A DNA stretch of 64,000 bases from Dechloromonas sp. Dech2017 (GCA_009469585.1 SSXW01000021.1:1-64000), one strand, 5' to 3'. Counted from the first letter of the stretch, positions 1 through 9,153 are shown. Made by a program: numbers and translations. Notes: generated from the sequence alone by a model not told the origin.

Positions 1-119
1 TGGCCACCTCCAAGCGTGCGCCCAAGCCTGCGGTCCCCAAGGGCTATGTGGACGGCTCCACCGCCAGGTCGCACGTCTCCACCGACCGCGTGCTCAAGGC
101 AGCAGTCAAAAGACGTTGA
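1..119 (+). CDS. C-terminal end of an unidentified basic protein (partial)
   Basis: An open frame enters from the left edge and ends at a TGA at 117-119. The visible 38 residues are rich in Lys, Arg, Ala and Pro and end in KAAVKRR. The first two bases of the window are TG, so a start codon directly at the window edge cannot be excluded, in which case this would be a small complete protein of about 39 residues. I recognise no family. It converges on the muramidase gene that ends at 132. Confidence 0.35.
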   Translation, partial: ATSKRAPKPAVPKGYVDGSTARSHVSTDRVLKAAVKRR

Positions 120-131
120 AAGGGGTGCCGC

Positions 132-1355
132 TTAAGGGTAGAGCAGGTAGGGCGAGCGGGCCTCGCGCCAGGCCGCCTCATCAGCCTGGGCGAGGGCGTC
201 GAGGTCGTCCGGCATGGCGGTCGGGTCGTCCACCCAGTGGCGGAGCAATGGCGAACCGTTGATCAAATCGATGGCCAGCCGCTCGTGTTCGTACTCGTAG
301 GCGAAATCGCGCCACAACGGGTAGTCCGGATACAGCCGGCGGATCGCCTTGAAGGCCAGGGCCTGGATGCGCCACGGCTGGAAGGCGGCGTGGTCGTAGT
401 ACGGTCCCTCGCAGTGGATGTGCACGCCGTGGTTGAGCTGGCCGGCATGCTTGTGGAAGGTCGGCTCGAACCAGATTTCGCGCAGCTTGCAGCCGGCCAG
501 CCAGTGCGGCGCCAGGGCCTGCATGTCGGCGATGACGGCGCGGGCGTCGAGGTCGGGGGCGCCGAAGATCTCCAGCGGCCGGGTCGTGCCGCGCCCTTCG
601 CTGAGCGTCGTCCCCTCGAGCATGACGGTGCCGGCGTAGGCCCGGGCCATCCCCAGGTTGGGGGCGTTCGGGCTGGGGTTGATCCAGGTCCGCTCGGCCA
701 GCGGCCAGCCGTGGCCGGGGGCGGCCTCCGGCTGCCAGCCGTGCATGCCGATGACGCGGTAATCGACGTCGAGCTTCAGGGTGGCGATGAACCAGTGGCC
801 CAACTCGCCCATGGTCAGGCCGTGGCGCATGGGCATCGGTCCGGCGCCGACGAAGCTCTCCCAGCCGTCGCGCAGGGTCAGGCCCTCGACCGGGCGGCCG
901 GCCGGGTTGGGGCGGTCGAGCACCCAGACCGCCTTGCCGTGGCGGGCGGCGCCTTCCAGCACGTAGCGCAGCGTGGTGATGAAGGTGTAGATGCGGCAGC
1001 CGAGGTCCTGCAGGTCGACGAGCAGCACGTCGAAGCTGTCCAGCATGGCGTCGGTCGGCCGGCGTACCTCGCCGTACAGGCTGAAGACCGGGATGCCGAG
1101 CTGCGGGTCGCGGTAGTCCGGCGATTCGACCATGTTGTCCTGCTTGTCGCCGCGCAGGCCGTGCTGGGGGCCGAAGGCGGCGCTCAGTTGGAGGTCGGGG
1201 CAGGCGGCCAGGGCGTCGAGCGAATGGGTCAGGTCAGCGGTCACCGAGGCCGGGTGGGCGAGCAGGGCGAGGCGCTTGGCGGCCAGCGGGCGGCGCAGTT
1301 CGGGCTCGGCGAGCAGGCGGTCGAGGCCGAACAGGGGGGGGCGGGGCAGGGTCAT
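132..1355 (-). CDS. namZ: DUF1343 / NamZ-type exo-beta-N-acetylmuramidase
   Basis: The predicted 407-residue protein has the DUF1343 (NamZ) signature: FGPQHGLRG at residues 61-69, DLQDLGCRIYTF near 114-125 and a Thr/Glu-rich EGTTLSEGRGTTRP segment in the second half. NamZ enzymes release N-acetylmuramic acid from the non-reducing end of peptidoglycan fragments during cell-wall recycling. The ATG at 1353-1355 gives the usual family N-terminus and overlaps the stop of the DOMON-like gene as ATGA, so the two are translationally coupled. The frame stays open far upstream but only in GC-rich shadow sequence. I see no clear signal peptide, so the cellular site is open. Family assignment is firm; activity is inferred. 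Confidence 0.85.
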   Translation of the reverse strand: MTLPRPPLFGLDRLLAEPELRRPLAAKRLALLAHPASVTADLTHSLDALAACPDLQLSAAFGPQHGLRGDKQDNMVESPDYRDPQLGIPVFSLYGEVRRPTDAMLDSFDVLLVDLQDLGCRIYTFITTLRYVLEGAARHGKAVWVLDRPNPAGRPVEGLTLRDGWESFVGAGPMPMRHGLTMGELGHWFIATLKLDVDYRVIGMHGWQPEAAPGHGWPLAERTWINPSPNAPNLGMARAYAGTVMLEGTTLSEGRGTTRPLEIFGAPDLDARAVIADMQALAPHWLAGCKLREIWFEPTFHKHAGQLNHGVHIHCEGPYYDHAAFQPWRIQALAFKAIRRLYPDYPLWRDFAYEYEHERLAIDLINGSPLLRHWVDDPTAMPDDLDALAQADEAAWREARSPYLLYP

Positions 1356-1897
1356 GGCAGGTTTCGCTTGAGGTCCAGCGTGAAGCTGGCGCGCAGGTGG
1401 AAATCGGGCTGGGCGGCGGCATGGCGCAGCGCCCAGTAGCTCTTGCCGCCGTCGGCGGCTTCGATGACGACGCTCAGGCCGAGGTGCAGCGCGGCGGCGG
1501 CAGGCAGCAGGTCGGCAGCGAGCCGGGCTTCGAGGACGATGTGGTCGGGCGGCGCCAGCAGGCTGAGGTGCGGCGCGCTGGCCGGCCGGAAGGATTCGTC
1601 GCGCTGGCGGTAGCCGGTGAAGCGATAGACCGCCCACTGCCCGGACGGGGAAAAGTTGAATTCGCGGTAATCGTCGCCGGTCGGCGTGGCGACGAAGGCT
1701 TCCAGGCAGGTCGTCTGCCACAGGTTGTCGGCGGCGCCGGGGGTGGCCGGTGGCGGCAGGCGGAGATCGGCGGGGCGGGCGTCCAGGCGGTAGCGCAGGG
1801 TCAACTGGCCGGCGGCGTCCAGGTCGACGTCCACGGTGATCGCCCGTACGGGCGGGCAGGGCGTCGATGGATGGCAGGTCAGGGCGAGGGTGGGCAA
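1352..1897 (-). CDS. DOMON-like domain protein
   Basis: This 181-residue protein resembles the DOMON-like proteins of betaproteobacteria, with a predicted beta-sandwich: LWQTTCLEAFVA, YREFNFSPSGQWAVYRF near the middle and a C-terminal strand FHLRASFTLDL. Such folds bind carbohydrate or haem in related families, but no ligand can be read from the sequence. It is the first gene of a two-gene unit with the muramidase, overlapping it by 4 bp, which suggests a shared role in handling cell-wall material. No signal peptide is visible. A dispersed repeat lies about 60 bp upstream. Confidence 0.65.
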   Translation of the reverse strand: MPTLALTCHPSTPCPPVRAITVDVDLDAAGQLTLRYRLDARPADLRLPPPATPGAADNLWQTTCLEAFVATPTGDDYREFNFSPSGQWAVYRFTGYRQRDESFRPASAPHLSLLAPPDHIVLEARLAADLLPAAAALHLGLSVVIEAADGGKSYWALRHAAAQPDFHLRASFTLDLKRNLP

Positions 1898-1955
1898 GGC
1901 GGCGCGGGCTGGGAAATCGGGGCAGGGCGTACTTTACCCGCTCGCTCCGGGGAAT

Positions 1956-2000
1956 GCTGCGGTCAACCGGCAAAATCGGCCAAAATCGAAGTCCCGGCCT
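1956..2000 (+). repeat. Dispersed ~45-bp intergenic repeat, copy 1
   Basis: Begins GCTGCGGTCAACCGG, continues with an A-rich core containing CGGCCAAAATCG and ends in CCCGGCC. Four further copies lie at 5915, 14165, 26073 (minus) and 33285. It lies between the divergent DOMON-like gene and trpB2. Confidence 0.7.
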
Positions 2001-2063
2001 TGGTCCGGCCTGGCTTTTCGGTTAATTTACCGCTTTGCCGGCAGCGCCCAGGGAGACCAGAAC

Positions 2064-3428
2064 ATGATACCGATCCGCATCAATCTCGATCAGGAAGACA
2101 TCCCCACCCACTGGTACAACGTCGTCGCCGACCTGGCCAATCCGCCGGCCCCGCCGCTCGGCCCGGACGGCCAGCCGGTGCCGCCGGAGGCGATGGCGGC
2201 GATCTTTCCCGGCCCCATCCTCGAGCAGGAAATGTCCGCCGAGCGGTGGATCCCGATTCCCGAAGAAGTCCGCCAGATCTACGCCCAGTGGCGGCCCTCG
2301 CCGCTGTGCCGGGCCCTCGGCCTGGAGCGGGCGCTGGGCACGCCGGCCAAGATCTTCTTCAAGTACGAAGGCGTCTCGCCGGCCGGTTCGCACAAGCCCA
2401 ACTCGGCCGTGCCGCAGGCCTATTTCAACAAGCTGGCCGGCACCAAAAAGCTGACCACCGAGACCGGCGCCGGCCAGTGGGGCTCGTCGATCGCCTACGC
2501 CGGCCAGATGTTCGGCCTGCCGGTGCGCGTCTTCATGGTCAAGGTCAGCTACCAGCAGAAGCCCTTCCGCCGCTCGATGATGCAGACCTGGGGGGCCGAG
2601 GTCTTCGCCAGCCCGACCGACCTGACCCAGGCCGGCCGCGCCGCGCTGGCCGCCGACCCGGACAACCAGGGCTCGCTCGGCCTGGCCATTTCCGAGGCGG
2701 TCGAGGAGGCGGCGGCCGATGCTGGCACCTGCTACACGCTGGGCTCGGTGCTCAACCACGTGCTGTTGCACCAGACGGTGATCGGCCTCGAAGCCAAGAA
2801 GCAGTTCGCCAAGGTCGGCCTCTACCCCGACGTCATCTTCGGGCCGTGCGGCGGCGGTTCCAGCTTCGGCGGCATCGCCTTCCCCTTCCTGGCCGACCAG
2901 GCGGCCGGCGACCGGCGCGCAAAAAACTTGCGCTGCGTTGCCGTCGAGCCGACTTCCTGCCCGACGCTGACCAAGGGCGCCTACGCCTACGACTACGGCG
3001 ACGTTTCCGGCTACACGCCGATCATGAAGATGTACACGCTCGGCCATGACTTCATGCCGCCCGGAATCCACGCCGGCGGCCTGCGCTACCACGGCGATTC
3101 GCCGCTGGTTTCGCAACTGCTCCACGAAGGTCGGCTGGAAGCGCTGGCCGTGTCGCAGGTGGCGACCTTCGAGGCCGGCGTCCAGTTCGCCCGCGCCGAA
3201 GGCATCATCCCGGCGCCCGAATCCTGCCACGCCATTCGCGCCGCCATCGACGAGGCGCTGAAATGCAAGGCGACCGGCGAAGCCAGGACCATCCTCTTCT
3301 GCCTGACCGGCCACGGCCATTTCGACATGGCTTCCTACGACAAGTATTTCGCCGGCCAGCTGCAGGACTACGACTACCCTGCGGAGGCTATCGCCGAGTC
3401 GCTGAAGCATTTGCCGCAGGTGGGCTGA
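2064..3428 (+). CDS. trpB2: Tryptophan synthase beta-like protein TrpB2
   Basis: This 454-residue PLP enzyme matches the TrpB2 branch: an N-terminal extension of about 75 residues ahead of RWRPSPLCRA-type sequence, a PLP-lysine motif GSHKPNSA (Lys111) and a Gly-rich phosphate-binding stretch GPCGGGSSFGG near 259-269. TrpB2 condenses indole with serine and in many bacteria acts without TrpA, or serves in indole salvage. The ATG at 2064 follows a GGGAGACC ribosome-binding site at 2051. No trpA lies nearby, which fits TrpB2 rather than the canonical beta subunit. The next gene starts 5 bp after the stop. Confidence 0.88.
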   Translation: MIPIRINLDQEDIPTHWYNVVADLANPPAPPLGPDGQPVPPEAMAAIFPGPILEQEMSAERWIPIPEEVRQIYAQWRPSPLCRALGLERALGTPAKIFFKYEGVSPAGSHKPNSAVPQAYFNKLAGTKKLTTETGAGQWGSSIAYAGQMFGLPVRVFMVKVSYQQKPFRRSMMQTWGAEVFASPTDLTQAGRAALAADPDNQGSLGLAISEAVEEAAADAGTCYTLGSVLNHVLLHQTVIGLEAKKQFAKVGLYPDVIFGPCGGGSSFGGIAFPFLADQAAGDRRAKNLRCVAVEPTSCPTLTKGAYAYDYGDVSGYTPIMKMYTLGHDFMPPGIHAGGLRYHGDSPLVSQLLHEGRLEALAVSQVATFEAGVQFARAEGIIPAPESCHAIRAAIDEALKCKATGEARTILFCLTGHGHFDMASYDKYFAGQLQDYDYPAEAIAESLKHLPQVG

Positions 3429-3432
3429 GATC

Positions 3433-4251
3433 GTGAAATTCCTCGTCTTCCTGCTCCTGCTCGCCAACCTGCTGGTCGCCGCCTATGGCGGCGGTTACTT
3501 CGGCCGACCGGACAACCCCGATGCCGGGCGCGTCGACAAGCAGATCATGCCCGAGCGCATGCGCATCGTGTCGCGCGGCGAGGCGCCGGAAGCAGCAGCC
3601 AAGGCGGCCAGTCAGCCGGCTCCGGCACCCCGCCCGGAAGCGCCGCCCCAGCCCGAAGCGGAAGCATCGCCACCCCCAGCCCCGCCGGGCGAGGCAGCGT
3701 CCCCTGTCGCTGCTCCTTCGGCTCAGGCCGACAACGGGGCCGAGGCCGGCACGGCGGAAGCCAAGGTAGCCGAGGCGGTAGCGCCGGCCACTGAGGCGAC
3801 GTGCCTGATCTGGCGCCAGCTGCCGCTGGCCGATGCCGACCGCCTGGCCGCCCTGCTCGCCAAGCGCTTCGCCGACTACAAGGTCAGCCAGCAGAAAGTG
3901 ATTTCGGAAAGCAACGGCTGGTGGGTCGTCATCCCGCCGTTGTCGGGCAAGGCCGAAGCCGACAAGAAAGCCGGCGAACTGCTGGGGCTCGGCGTCAAGG
4001 AATACTTCGTCATCCAGGACGGGGCCAGCCGCTTCGGCATCTCGCTCGGTGTCTTTTCCAACGAAAAGGGCGCCCGCGATCGCCTGGCCGAACTGCGCAC
4101 CCAGGGCGTCCGCTCGGCGGTGGCGGCGCCGCGGCCGGGCAAGGACGACAGCGCCACGCTGCAGGCCAGGGGGCCGGCCAAGCGGCGCAGCGAGGTGCTG
4201 GCCGCCGCTGGTCGCCTGCTCCCGGCCGGCGAGCCGCAAGCCTGCAAATGA
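3433..4251 (+). CDS. Membrane-anchored SPOR-domain protein
   Basis: The 272-residue protein starts with one hydrophobic helix (residues 2-20), followed by a long Pro/Ala/Glu-rich linker (about 45-120) and a C-terminal region (about 124-240) with the look of a SPOR repeat: two beta-alpha-beta halves containing NGWWVVIPPLSGKAEAD and FGISLGVFSNEKGA. SPOR domains bind denuded septal peptidoglycan, so a role at the division site is inferred. It follows trpB2 by 5 bp and overlaps coaE by 4 bp, and may be cotranscribed with both. The domain call is from pattern only. Confidence 0.7.
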   Translation: MKFLVFLLLLANLLVAAYGGGYFGRPDNPDAGRVDKQIMPERMRIVSRGEAPEAAAKAASQPAPAPRPEAPPQPEAEASPPPAPPGEAASPVAAPSAQADNGAEAGTAEAKVAEAVAPATEATCLIWRQLPLADADRLAALLAKRFADYKVSQQKVISESNGWWVVIPPLSGKAEADKKAGELLGLGVKEYFVIQDGASRFGISLGVFSNEKGARDRLAELRTQGVRSAVAAPRPGKDDSATLQARGPAKRRSEVLAAAGRLLPAGEPQACK

Positions 4252-4871
4252 GCGGATTCATCGTCGGCCTGACCGGCGGCATCGGCAGCGGCAAGAGCAC
4301 GGTGGCCGATCTCTTCGTCGCCCATGGCGCGGCGCTGGTCGATACCGACGCCATCGCCCACGAGTTGACCGCCGCTCATGGCCCGGCCATGCCGGCGCTG
4401 CTCGCCGAATTCGGCCCGCAGGCGGCCGACCCCGCCGGCGCGCTCGACCGGGCGGCGATGCGCCGCCGGATTTTCGCCGAGCCGTCGGCCAAGGCCCGGC
4501 TGGAAGCCATCCTCCATCCGCTGATCCGCCAGTTGTCGGCCGAACGTTGCCGGGCGGCGACGGCGCCCTACGTCATCCTCGCCGTGCCGCTGCTGGTCGA
4601 GTCGGGAAATTATCGGGAGCGTTGCGACCGCATCGTCGTCGTCGATTGCCCGGAGAGCCTGCAAATCGAGCGGGTGATGGCGCGCAACCGGCTGTCGGCG
4701 GCCGAGGTGCAGGCCATCATGGCCACCCAGGCCAGCCGCCAGCAGCGACTGGCGGCGGCGAGCGATGTCGTGGCCAATGACCGGGGGCGGGAGGAACTGG
4801 CCGGGCAGGTCGAGAAATTGCATACGAAATTTCTCGCACTTTCCGCCGAAAAAGTTAAAGCTGGCTGTTGA
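4248..4871 (+). CDS. coaE: Dephospho-CoA kinase
   Basis: The 207-residue protein begins MSGFIVGLTGGIGSGKST, a textbook P-loop at residues 7-18. It continues with VDTDAIAHELT (substrate Asp), ILHPLIRQ and a lid region with VMARNRLS, all typical of CoaE. The enzyme phosphorylates the 3' hydroxyl of dephospho-CoA in the last step of coenzyme A synthesis. The ATG overlaps the stop of the SPOR gene (ATGA). Length is normal for the family. The gene order coaE-zapD-yacG is a common proteobacterial cluster and supports the call. Confidence 0.95.
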   Translation: MSGFIVGLTGGIGSGKSTVADLFVAHGAALVDTDAIAHELTAAHGPAMPALLAEFGPQAADPAGALDRAAMRRRIFAEPSAKARLEAILHPLIRQLSAERCRAATAPYVILAVPLLVESGNYRERCDRIVVVDCPESLQIERVMARNRLSAAEVQAIMATQASRQQRLAAASDVVANDRGREELAGQVEKLHTKFLALSAEKVKAGC

Positions 4872-4930
4872 GATTTGACTGCAAATAGCTCAGAATTAAC
4901 GCAATTTTCCGCTTAATTGGCCTTTCTCGC

Positions 4931-5689
4931 GTGATAACTTACGAATACCCGTTCAACGAGCGCATCCGCACCTTGCTGCGTCTCGAAGACCTGTTCGAAA
5001 AAACGGCGTATTTCACGCAGGAAGAGGGCACCCTCGAGCATCACACGGCCCTCGTGTCGATTTTCGAAATCCTCGAAGTGGCCGGCCGCGCCGACCTCAA
5101 GATGGACCTGATCCAGGAACTCGAGCGCCAGCGCCAGACCCTGCTCGCCTTCCGCAACAACCCCGATATTTCCGAAGAAGCCCTGTCCGGCGCGCTCTAC
5201 GAAATCGAGCAGTCGTCGGCCGCGCTGCTGGCAATGACCGGCAAGATGGGCCAGTACCTGCGCGAGAACGACTGGCTGATGAGCATCAAGAGCCGGGCGG
5301 CGATTCCCGGCGGCGTTTGCGAATTCGACCTGCCGTCCTACCACTGGTGGCTGCACCGGCCGCTGGAAACCCGCCGCCAGGCGCTGGCGGCGTGGATCAA
5401 GCCGATGCTGCCGCTGTCCGATGCGGTGACCATCGTGCTTCGCCTGCTCCGCTCGAGCGGCCGGCCGAAGAGCTACACGGCGACCAACGGCCAGTTCCAG
5501 CTCAATCTCGGCGGATCGGCGGCGCAGATGGTGCGGGTCGCGCTCAGCGTGGACGAACCGGCCATTCCCGAAGTCAGCGCCAACAAGTATTTCCTCAACA
5601 TCCGCTTCACCAAGCCGCCGGTCAACGAAATCAAGGCGCGCGGCTGCGAGCGCGACGTTCCCTTCGACCTGACCTTCTGCAACCTGTGA
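4931..5689 (+). CDS. zapD: Cell division protein ZapD
   Basis: The 252-residue protein opens with [21 protein letters not shown], the conserved N-terminus of ZapD (DUF1342, YacF), and has the full family length. ZapD cross-links FtsZ filaments at the division ring. The start is a GTG at 4931, chosen because it gives the conserved N-terminus and no ATG is available nearby. The yacG start codon overlaps its stop codon. Confidence 0.93.
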   Translation: MITYEYPFNERIRTLLRLEDLFEKTAYFTQEEGTLEHHTALVSIFEILEVAGRADLKMDLIQELERQRQTLLAFRNNPDISEEALSGALYEIEQSSAALLAMTGKMGQYLRENDWLMSIKSRAAIPGGVCEFDLPSYHWWLHRPLETRRQALAAWIKPMLPLSDAVTIVLRLLRSSGRPKSYTATNGQFQLNLGGSAAQMVRVALSVDEPAIPEVSANKYFLNIRFTKPPVNEIKARGCERDVPFDLTFCNL

Positions 5690-5895
5690 TGGCGGCACGT
5701 CGGGTCCGTTGTCCGCAATGCGGTGAAGACGCCCTGTGGGGGCCCGAGAACCCGCATCGCCCGTTCTGTTCCGAACGCTGCAAGCAGATCGACCTCGGCT
5801 GCTGGGCCAGCGATTCCTACCGCATCGCCGGCCAGGCCAGCGACGAGGAGGCCGGGACGCCCGGCCTCGACTTCCCCGACCAGCCGCCGCGCTGA
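5689..5895 (+). CDS. yacG: DNA gyrase inhibitor YacG (zinc-binding)
   Basis: This 68-residue protein has the four-cysteine zinc site of YacG: CPQC near residue 8 and CSERC near residue 27, followed by the conserved [14 protein letters not shown]. YacG binds GyrB and inhibits gyrase in the characterised E. coli protein. The ATG overlaps the zapD stop (TGATG). A dispersed repeat follows 20 bp after the stop. Confidence 0.93.
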   Translation: MAARRVRCPQCGEDALWGPENPHRPFCSERCKQIDLGCWASDSYRIAGQASDEEAGTPGLDFPDQPPR

Positions 5896-5914
5896 ACCCG
5901 GCGTTCCGGCGAGC

Positions 5915-5960
5915 GCTGCGGTCGACCGGAAATTTTGCCCAAAATTGAAATCCCCGGCCG
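5915..5960 (+). repeat. Dispersed ~45-bp intergenic repeat, copy 2
   Basis: Starts GCTGCGGTCGACCGG and ends in CCCCGGCC, like copy 1. It occupies nearly the whole gap between the converging yacG and Nudix/ThiE genes. Confidence 0.7.
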
Positions 5961-5964
5961 GCGC

Positions 5965-6909
5965 CTACCAGCCGCGCATCAGCGCGATGCCGTGCGCGCC
6001 GTGCGCCTGCGCCTCGGCCAGCAGGGCCGGCTGCAGGCCGCCCAGGGCGAGCACCGGCAGGGTGTTGCTGGCCACCGTTTCGGCGAAGCCGGCCCAGCCG
6101 ATGCCGGGCGCGGCCGGGTGGGTCGGCGTCGGCAGCACCGGGCCGAGCAGCGAATAGTCGAGGCCGAGCTGGCCGGCCCGGGCGATTTCTTCCGGGCTGT
6201 GGCAGGAGGCGCCGACCCAGGCGAAATCCGGGCGCTGGCTGCAGGCGGCGAGGCCGGCGGCCGACAGGTGCAGGCCGTCGGCGCCGACCCGGCAGGCGAT
6301 GTCGGCGTCGTCGTTGATGACGACCAGCGCGCCGTGGTTGCGGGCCAGGCAGATCACCGTCTCGGCGAACCACAGGCGGCGGGCCGCCGGCCAGCCCTTG
6401 TCGCGCACCTGGATCAGGCGCAGGCCGCCCTCCAGGGCTTCTTCCAGGCGTTCCAGCTGGCGTTCGGTGCCTTCGGCCTCGGCGTTGGTGATGGCCATCG
6501 TCGTCGGCAGCGCCAGGGCTTTCAGGATGGGGTCGTTGGCCGGCAGGATGGGGGCGACGCTGGCCGGCTTGCCGGCTGTCTGCCAGGCGACCGCGGAATG
6601 TTCGAGGGGGGCGGTGATGCCGATTTCGCCCTGCCACGCCGTCACCCGCCAGAAATTGAGGCGCACCGTGGCGTGCGGGTAGGTGAACTGGCGGGTCAGC
6701 CAGGGGGCGCAGGCGGTGACCGTGATGCCCAGTTCCTCGTGCAGTTCGCGGATCAGCGCGGCGCGCACGCTTTCGCCGGGCTCGACCTTGCCGCCGGGGA
6801 ATTCCCAGTAGCCGGCGTACACCTTGCCCTCAGGGCGCTGGGCGAGCAGGAATTCGCGGCCGTCGGCGCGCAGCATGACGGCGGCGGCGACTTCGACGAC
6901 CTTCGTCAT
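5965..6909 (-). CDS. Nudix hydrolase / thiamine-phosphate-synthase-like fusion (MutT-ThiE type)
   Basis: The 314-residue protein joins two domains. Residues 1-130 form a MutT-like Nudix hydrolase, with a complete Nudix box starting at GGKVEPGE (39-46) and running to HEELGI. Residues about 135-314 resemble the TIM-barrel thiamine phosphate synthase ThiE/TenI (LRLIQVRDKG, VVINDDADIA, GADGLHLS, PTHPAAPGIGW). This fusion is known in beta- and gammaproteobacteria. The Nudix part probably cleans up 8-oxo-dGTP or damaged thiamine nucleotides, and the second half may be TenI-like rather than a true synthase. The start at 6909 overlaps the DUF815 gene by 4 bp. Confidence 0.88.
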   Translation of the reverse strand: MTKVVEVAAAVMLRADGREFLLAQRPEGKVYAGYWEFPGGKVEPGESVRAALIRELHEELGITVTACAPWLTRQFTYPHATVRLNFWRVTAWQGEIGITAPLEHSAVAWQTAGKPASVAPILPANDPILKALALPTTMAITNAEAEGTERQLERLEEALEGGLRLIQVRDKGWPAARRLWFAETVICLARNHGALVVINDDADIACRVGADGLHLSAAGLAACSQRPDFAWVGASCHSPEEIARAGQLGLDYSLLGPVLPTPTHPAAPGIGWAGFAETVASNTLPVLALGGLQPALLAEAQAHGAHGIALMRGW

Positions 6910-7796
6910 GCCGCCGGCTTCCCGGCGGTCGGCTGGCGGCCGGCCAGGTCGCGGGCGTACTGCCAAGCCACCCGGCCCGAGCGCGAGCCGCGGCCGAGCG
7001 CCCAGTTGAGCGCCTCGCGCTGGCTGGCGGCGATCACCGCCTCGGCGACGCCGAGCTGGCGCGCCCAGTGGGCGACGATGCCGAGGTAGTCGTCCTGGCT
7101 GAACGGGTAGAAGGAAATCCACAGGCCGAAGCGTTCGGACAGCGAATTCTTTTCCTCGGTCGTCTCGCCGGGGTGGATCTCGTCGTCGACGCGGTGGCTT
7201 TCCAGGTTCTCGGAAAAATACTCCGGCATCAGGTGGCGGCGGTTCGAGGTGGCGTAGATCAGCACGTTGTCGGGGGGCGCCGCGACCGAGCCGTCGAGCA
7301 CCGACTTGAGCGCCTTGTAGGCGGTCTCGCCGGCTTCGAAGGAAAGGTCGTCGCAGAAAATGATGAATTTTTCCGGTCGACCGTCGACCAGGTCGACGAT
7401 GTCCGGCAGGTCGATCAGCTCGTCCTTGTCCACCTCGATCAGGCGCAGGCCGGCGGCTGAAAACTCGTTGAGCACGGCCTTGACCAGCGACGACTTGCCG
7501 CAGCCGCGGGCCCCGGTGAGCAGCACGTTGTTGGCCGTGTGGCCGGCGACGAACTGGCGCGTGTTGTCGGTGATCCGCGCCTTCTGGTCGTCGATATTGT
7601 CGAGATCGGCGAGGCGGATCGGGTGCGGATGGCGGACCGGCTGCAGGCTGCCCCGGCCGTCCCGCTTGCGCCAGCGGAAGGCTACCGCCGACGACCAGTC
7701 GGGCTGGGCGGGGGCGGCGGGCAGGACGGCTTCGAGGCGGCCGAGCAGCGCTTCGGCGCGGTTCAGCAAACGGTCGAGTGACGAGGAGTCGGACAT
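6906..7796 (-). CDS. DUF815 family AAA ATPase
   Basis: The 296-residue protein has a Walker A motif GARGCGKSS (95-103), a Walker B-like IIFCDDLSFE near 145-154 and a sensor segment YATSNRRHLMPEYF, matching DUF815 P-loop ATPases. In beta- and gammaproteobacteria these usually sit next to the Nudix/ThiE fusion, as here, where the genes overlap by 4 bp. Their cellular function is not established. The start at 7796 gives the typical short helical N-terminus. Confidence 0.88.
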   Translation of the reverse strand: MSDSSSLDRLLNRAEALLGRLEAVLPAAPAQPDWSSAVAFRWRKRDGRGSLQPVRHPHPIRLADLDNIDDQKARITDNTRQFVAGHTANNVLLTGARGCGKSSLVKAVLNEFSAAGLRLIEVDKDELIDLPDIVDLVDGRPEKFIIFCDDLSFEAGETAYKALKSVLDGSVAAPPDNVLIYATSNRRHLMPEYFSENLESHRVDDEIHPGETTEEKNSLSERFGLWISFYPFSQDDYLGIVAHWARQLGVAEAVIAASQREALNWALGRGSRSGRVAWQYARDLAGRQPTAGKPAA

Positions 7797-7841
7797 GGGG
7801 CGGGTATACTTCGCGGCAAATCGGGAACTCTAGCGAAAGCC

Positions 7842-9098
7842 ATGCGAAAAATCCAAACCCCAGCCATTTTATTTGCCGCCCTGCTCGCCGCCTGTTCAAG
7901 TGTGCCGCCGACGGTGGCGCCGGTGTCGACCGCACCCGCACCCCTGCCGGCCCCGACGCCGGTCGCCCAGCAATGCGCACCCTGCACCGCCTGCCCGGTG
8001 TGCCCGGCCGTGCAGCCGGCGCCGGCGGCCGCCCCGGCCTTCACGCGCAGCTACGTGGCCGCCGCCTGGGCCGACCTGCCCGGCTGGCGCGACGACGACG
8101 TGGCCGCCGCCTGGCCGGCCTTCCTGCAGTCCTGCCGCGGCGTGCGCAGCAAGCCGCAGGGCCCGGGCTGGAAGCGCGTCTGCGAGCTGGCGGCGGCAGC
8201 CGACGGCAAGCCGGGCTTCGATGTCAGGCAATTCTTCGAGCAGCACCTGCAGCCCTGGGCGGTGACCAACGGCGACGGGGCGAGCAGCGGCCTGGTCACC
8301 GGCTACTACGAACCGCTGCTGCGCGGCAGCCGGCAGCGCAGCAAGGCCTATGCCCAGCCGGTGCGCGGCGTGCCCGACGACCTGCTGACCATCGACCTGT
8401 CGGCGGTCTTCCCCGAACTCAAGGACAAGCGGGTGCGCGGCCGGCTGGAGGGCAACAAGGTGCTGCCCTACTGGTCGCGGGCCGAGATCGAGGCGCGCGG
8501 CGACAGCCTGCGCAGCAAGAACCTGCTCTACGTCGACGACGCCATCGAGCTCTTCTTCCTGCAGGTCCAGGGCTCGGGCCGGGTCCAGTTGCCGGACGGC
8601 GGCATGGTTCGCCTCAATTACGCCGACCAGAACGGCCACCCCTACCAGTCGATCGGCCGGGTGCTGGTCGAGCGCGGCGAATTGAAGCTGGAAGAGGCGT
8701 CGATGCAGGGCATCCAGGCCTGGGCGCGGGCCAACCCGGCCCGCCTCGATGCCTTGCTCAACAGCAATCCCAGCTACGTCTTCTTCCGCGAAGTGGCCAA
8801 CGGCGATGGCGGTCCGCTCGGCGCGCTGGGCGTGCCGCTGACCGCCGAGCGCAGCATCGCCGTCGACCCGCGGGCGGTGCCGCTCGGTTCGCCGGTATTC
8901 CTGGCGACGACGCGCCCCAATTCGACGACGCCGATGAATCGCCTGGTCATGGCCCAGGATACCGGCGGCGCGATCAAGGGGGCGGTGCGCGCCGACTTTT
9001 TCTGGGGCTTCGGCAAGGCGGCCGGCGAGCAGGCCGGGCGCATGAAACAGAGCGGCCGGGTCTGGGTGCTGCTGCCGCCCGAGCTTGCGCCGAAATGA
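7842..9098 (+). CDS. mltA: Membrane-bound lytic murein transglycosylase A
   Basis: The 418-residue protein has a lipoprotein signal with lipobox LLAAC (Cys18), a Pro/Ala-rich spacer and then an MltA domain with GLVTGYYEPLL and FFLQVQGSGRVQLPDGG. It ends with a 3D domain carrying AQDTGGAIKG near residue 368, where the catalytic Asp lies in the family. It cleaves peptidoglycan glycan strands to 1,6-anhydro ends from the inner face of the outer membrane. It is divergent from the DUF815 gene with a 45-bp gap. Confidence 0.93.
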   Translation: MRKIQTPAILFAALLAACSSVPPTVAPVSTAPAPLPAPTPVAQQCAPCTACPVCPAVQPAPAAAPAFTRSYVAAAWADLPGWRDDDVAAAWPAFLQSCRGVRSKPQGPGWKRVCELAAAADGKPGFDVRQFFEQHLQPWAVTNGDGASSGLVTGYYEPLLRGSRQRSKAYAQPVRGVPDDLLTIDLSAVFPELKDKRVRGRLEGNKVLPYWSRAEIEARGDSLRSKNLLYVDDAIELFFLQVQGSGRVQLPDGGMVRLNYADQNGHPYQSIGRVLVERGELKLEEASMQGIQAWARANPARLDALLNSNPSYVFFREVANGDGGPLGALGVPLTAERSIAVDPRAVPLGSPVFLATTRPNSTTPMNRLVMAQDTGGAIKGAVRADFFWGFGKAAGEQAGRMKQSGRVWVLLPPELAPK

Positions 9099-9138
9099 GG
9101 CATCGATGCACCGGTGGTGGGCGTTGATGCAAAAATAG

Positions 9139-9153
9139 GCACTCAATCGGTGC
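9139..9153. promoter_or_regulatory. Putative NtrC-binding dyad upstream of amt
   Basis: GCAC-N7-GTGC has the half-sites and spacing of NtrC operators. It sits about 65 bp upstream of a sigma-54-like promoter and 100 bp upstream of the ammonium transporter. A second dyad with the same spacing (9205-9219) overlaps the promoter itself. Confidence 0.55.

Noticed and set aside
237..1439. A 400-codon plus-strand frame
   Set aside because: Antisense to the NamZ-type gene; composition is that of GC-rich shadow sequence.
7360..7400. A sixth copy of the dispersed repeat (TTTTTCCGGTCGACC)
   Set aside because: The match covers only about 15 bases inside the DUF815 coding region and lacks the rest of the repeat.
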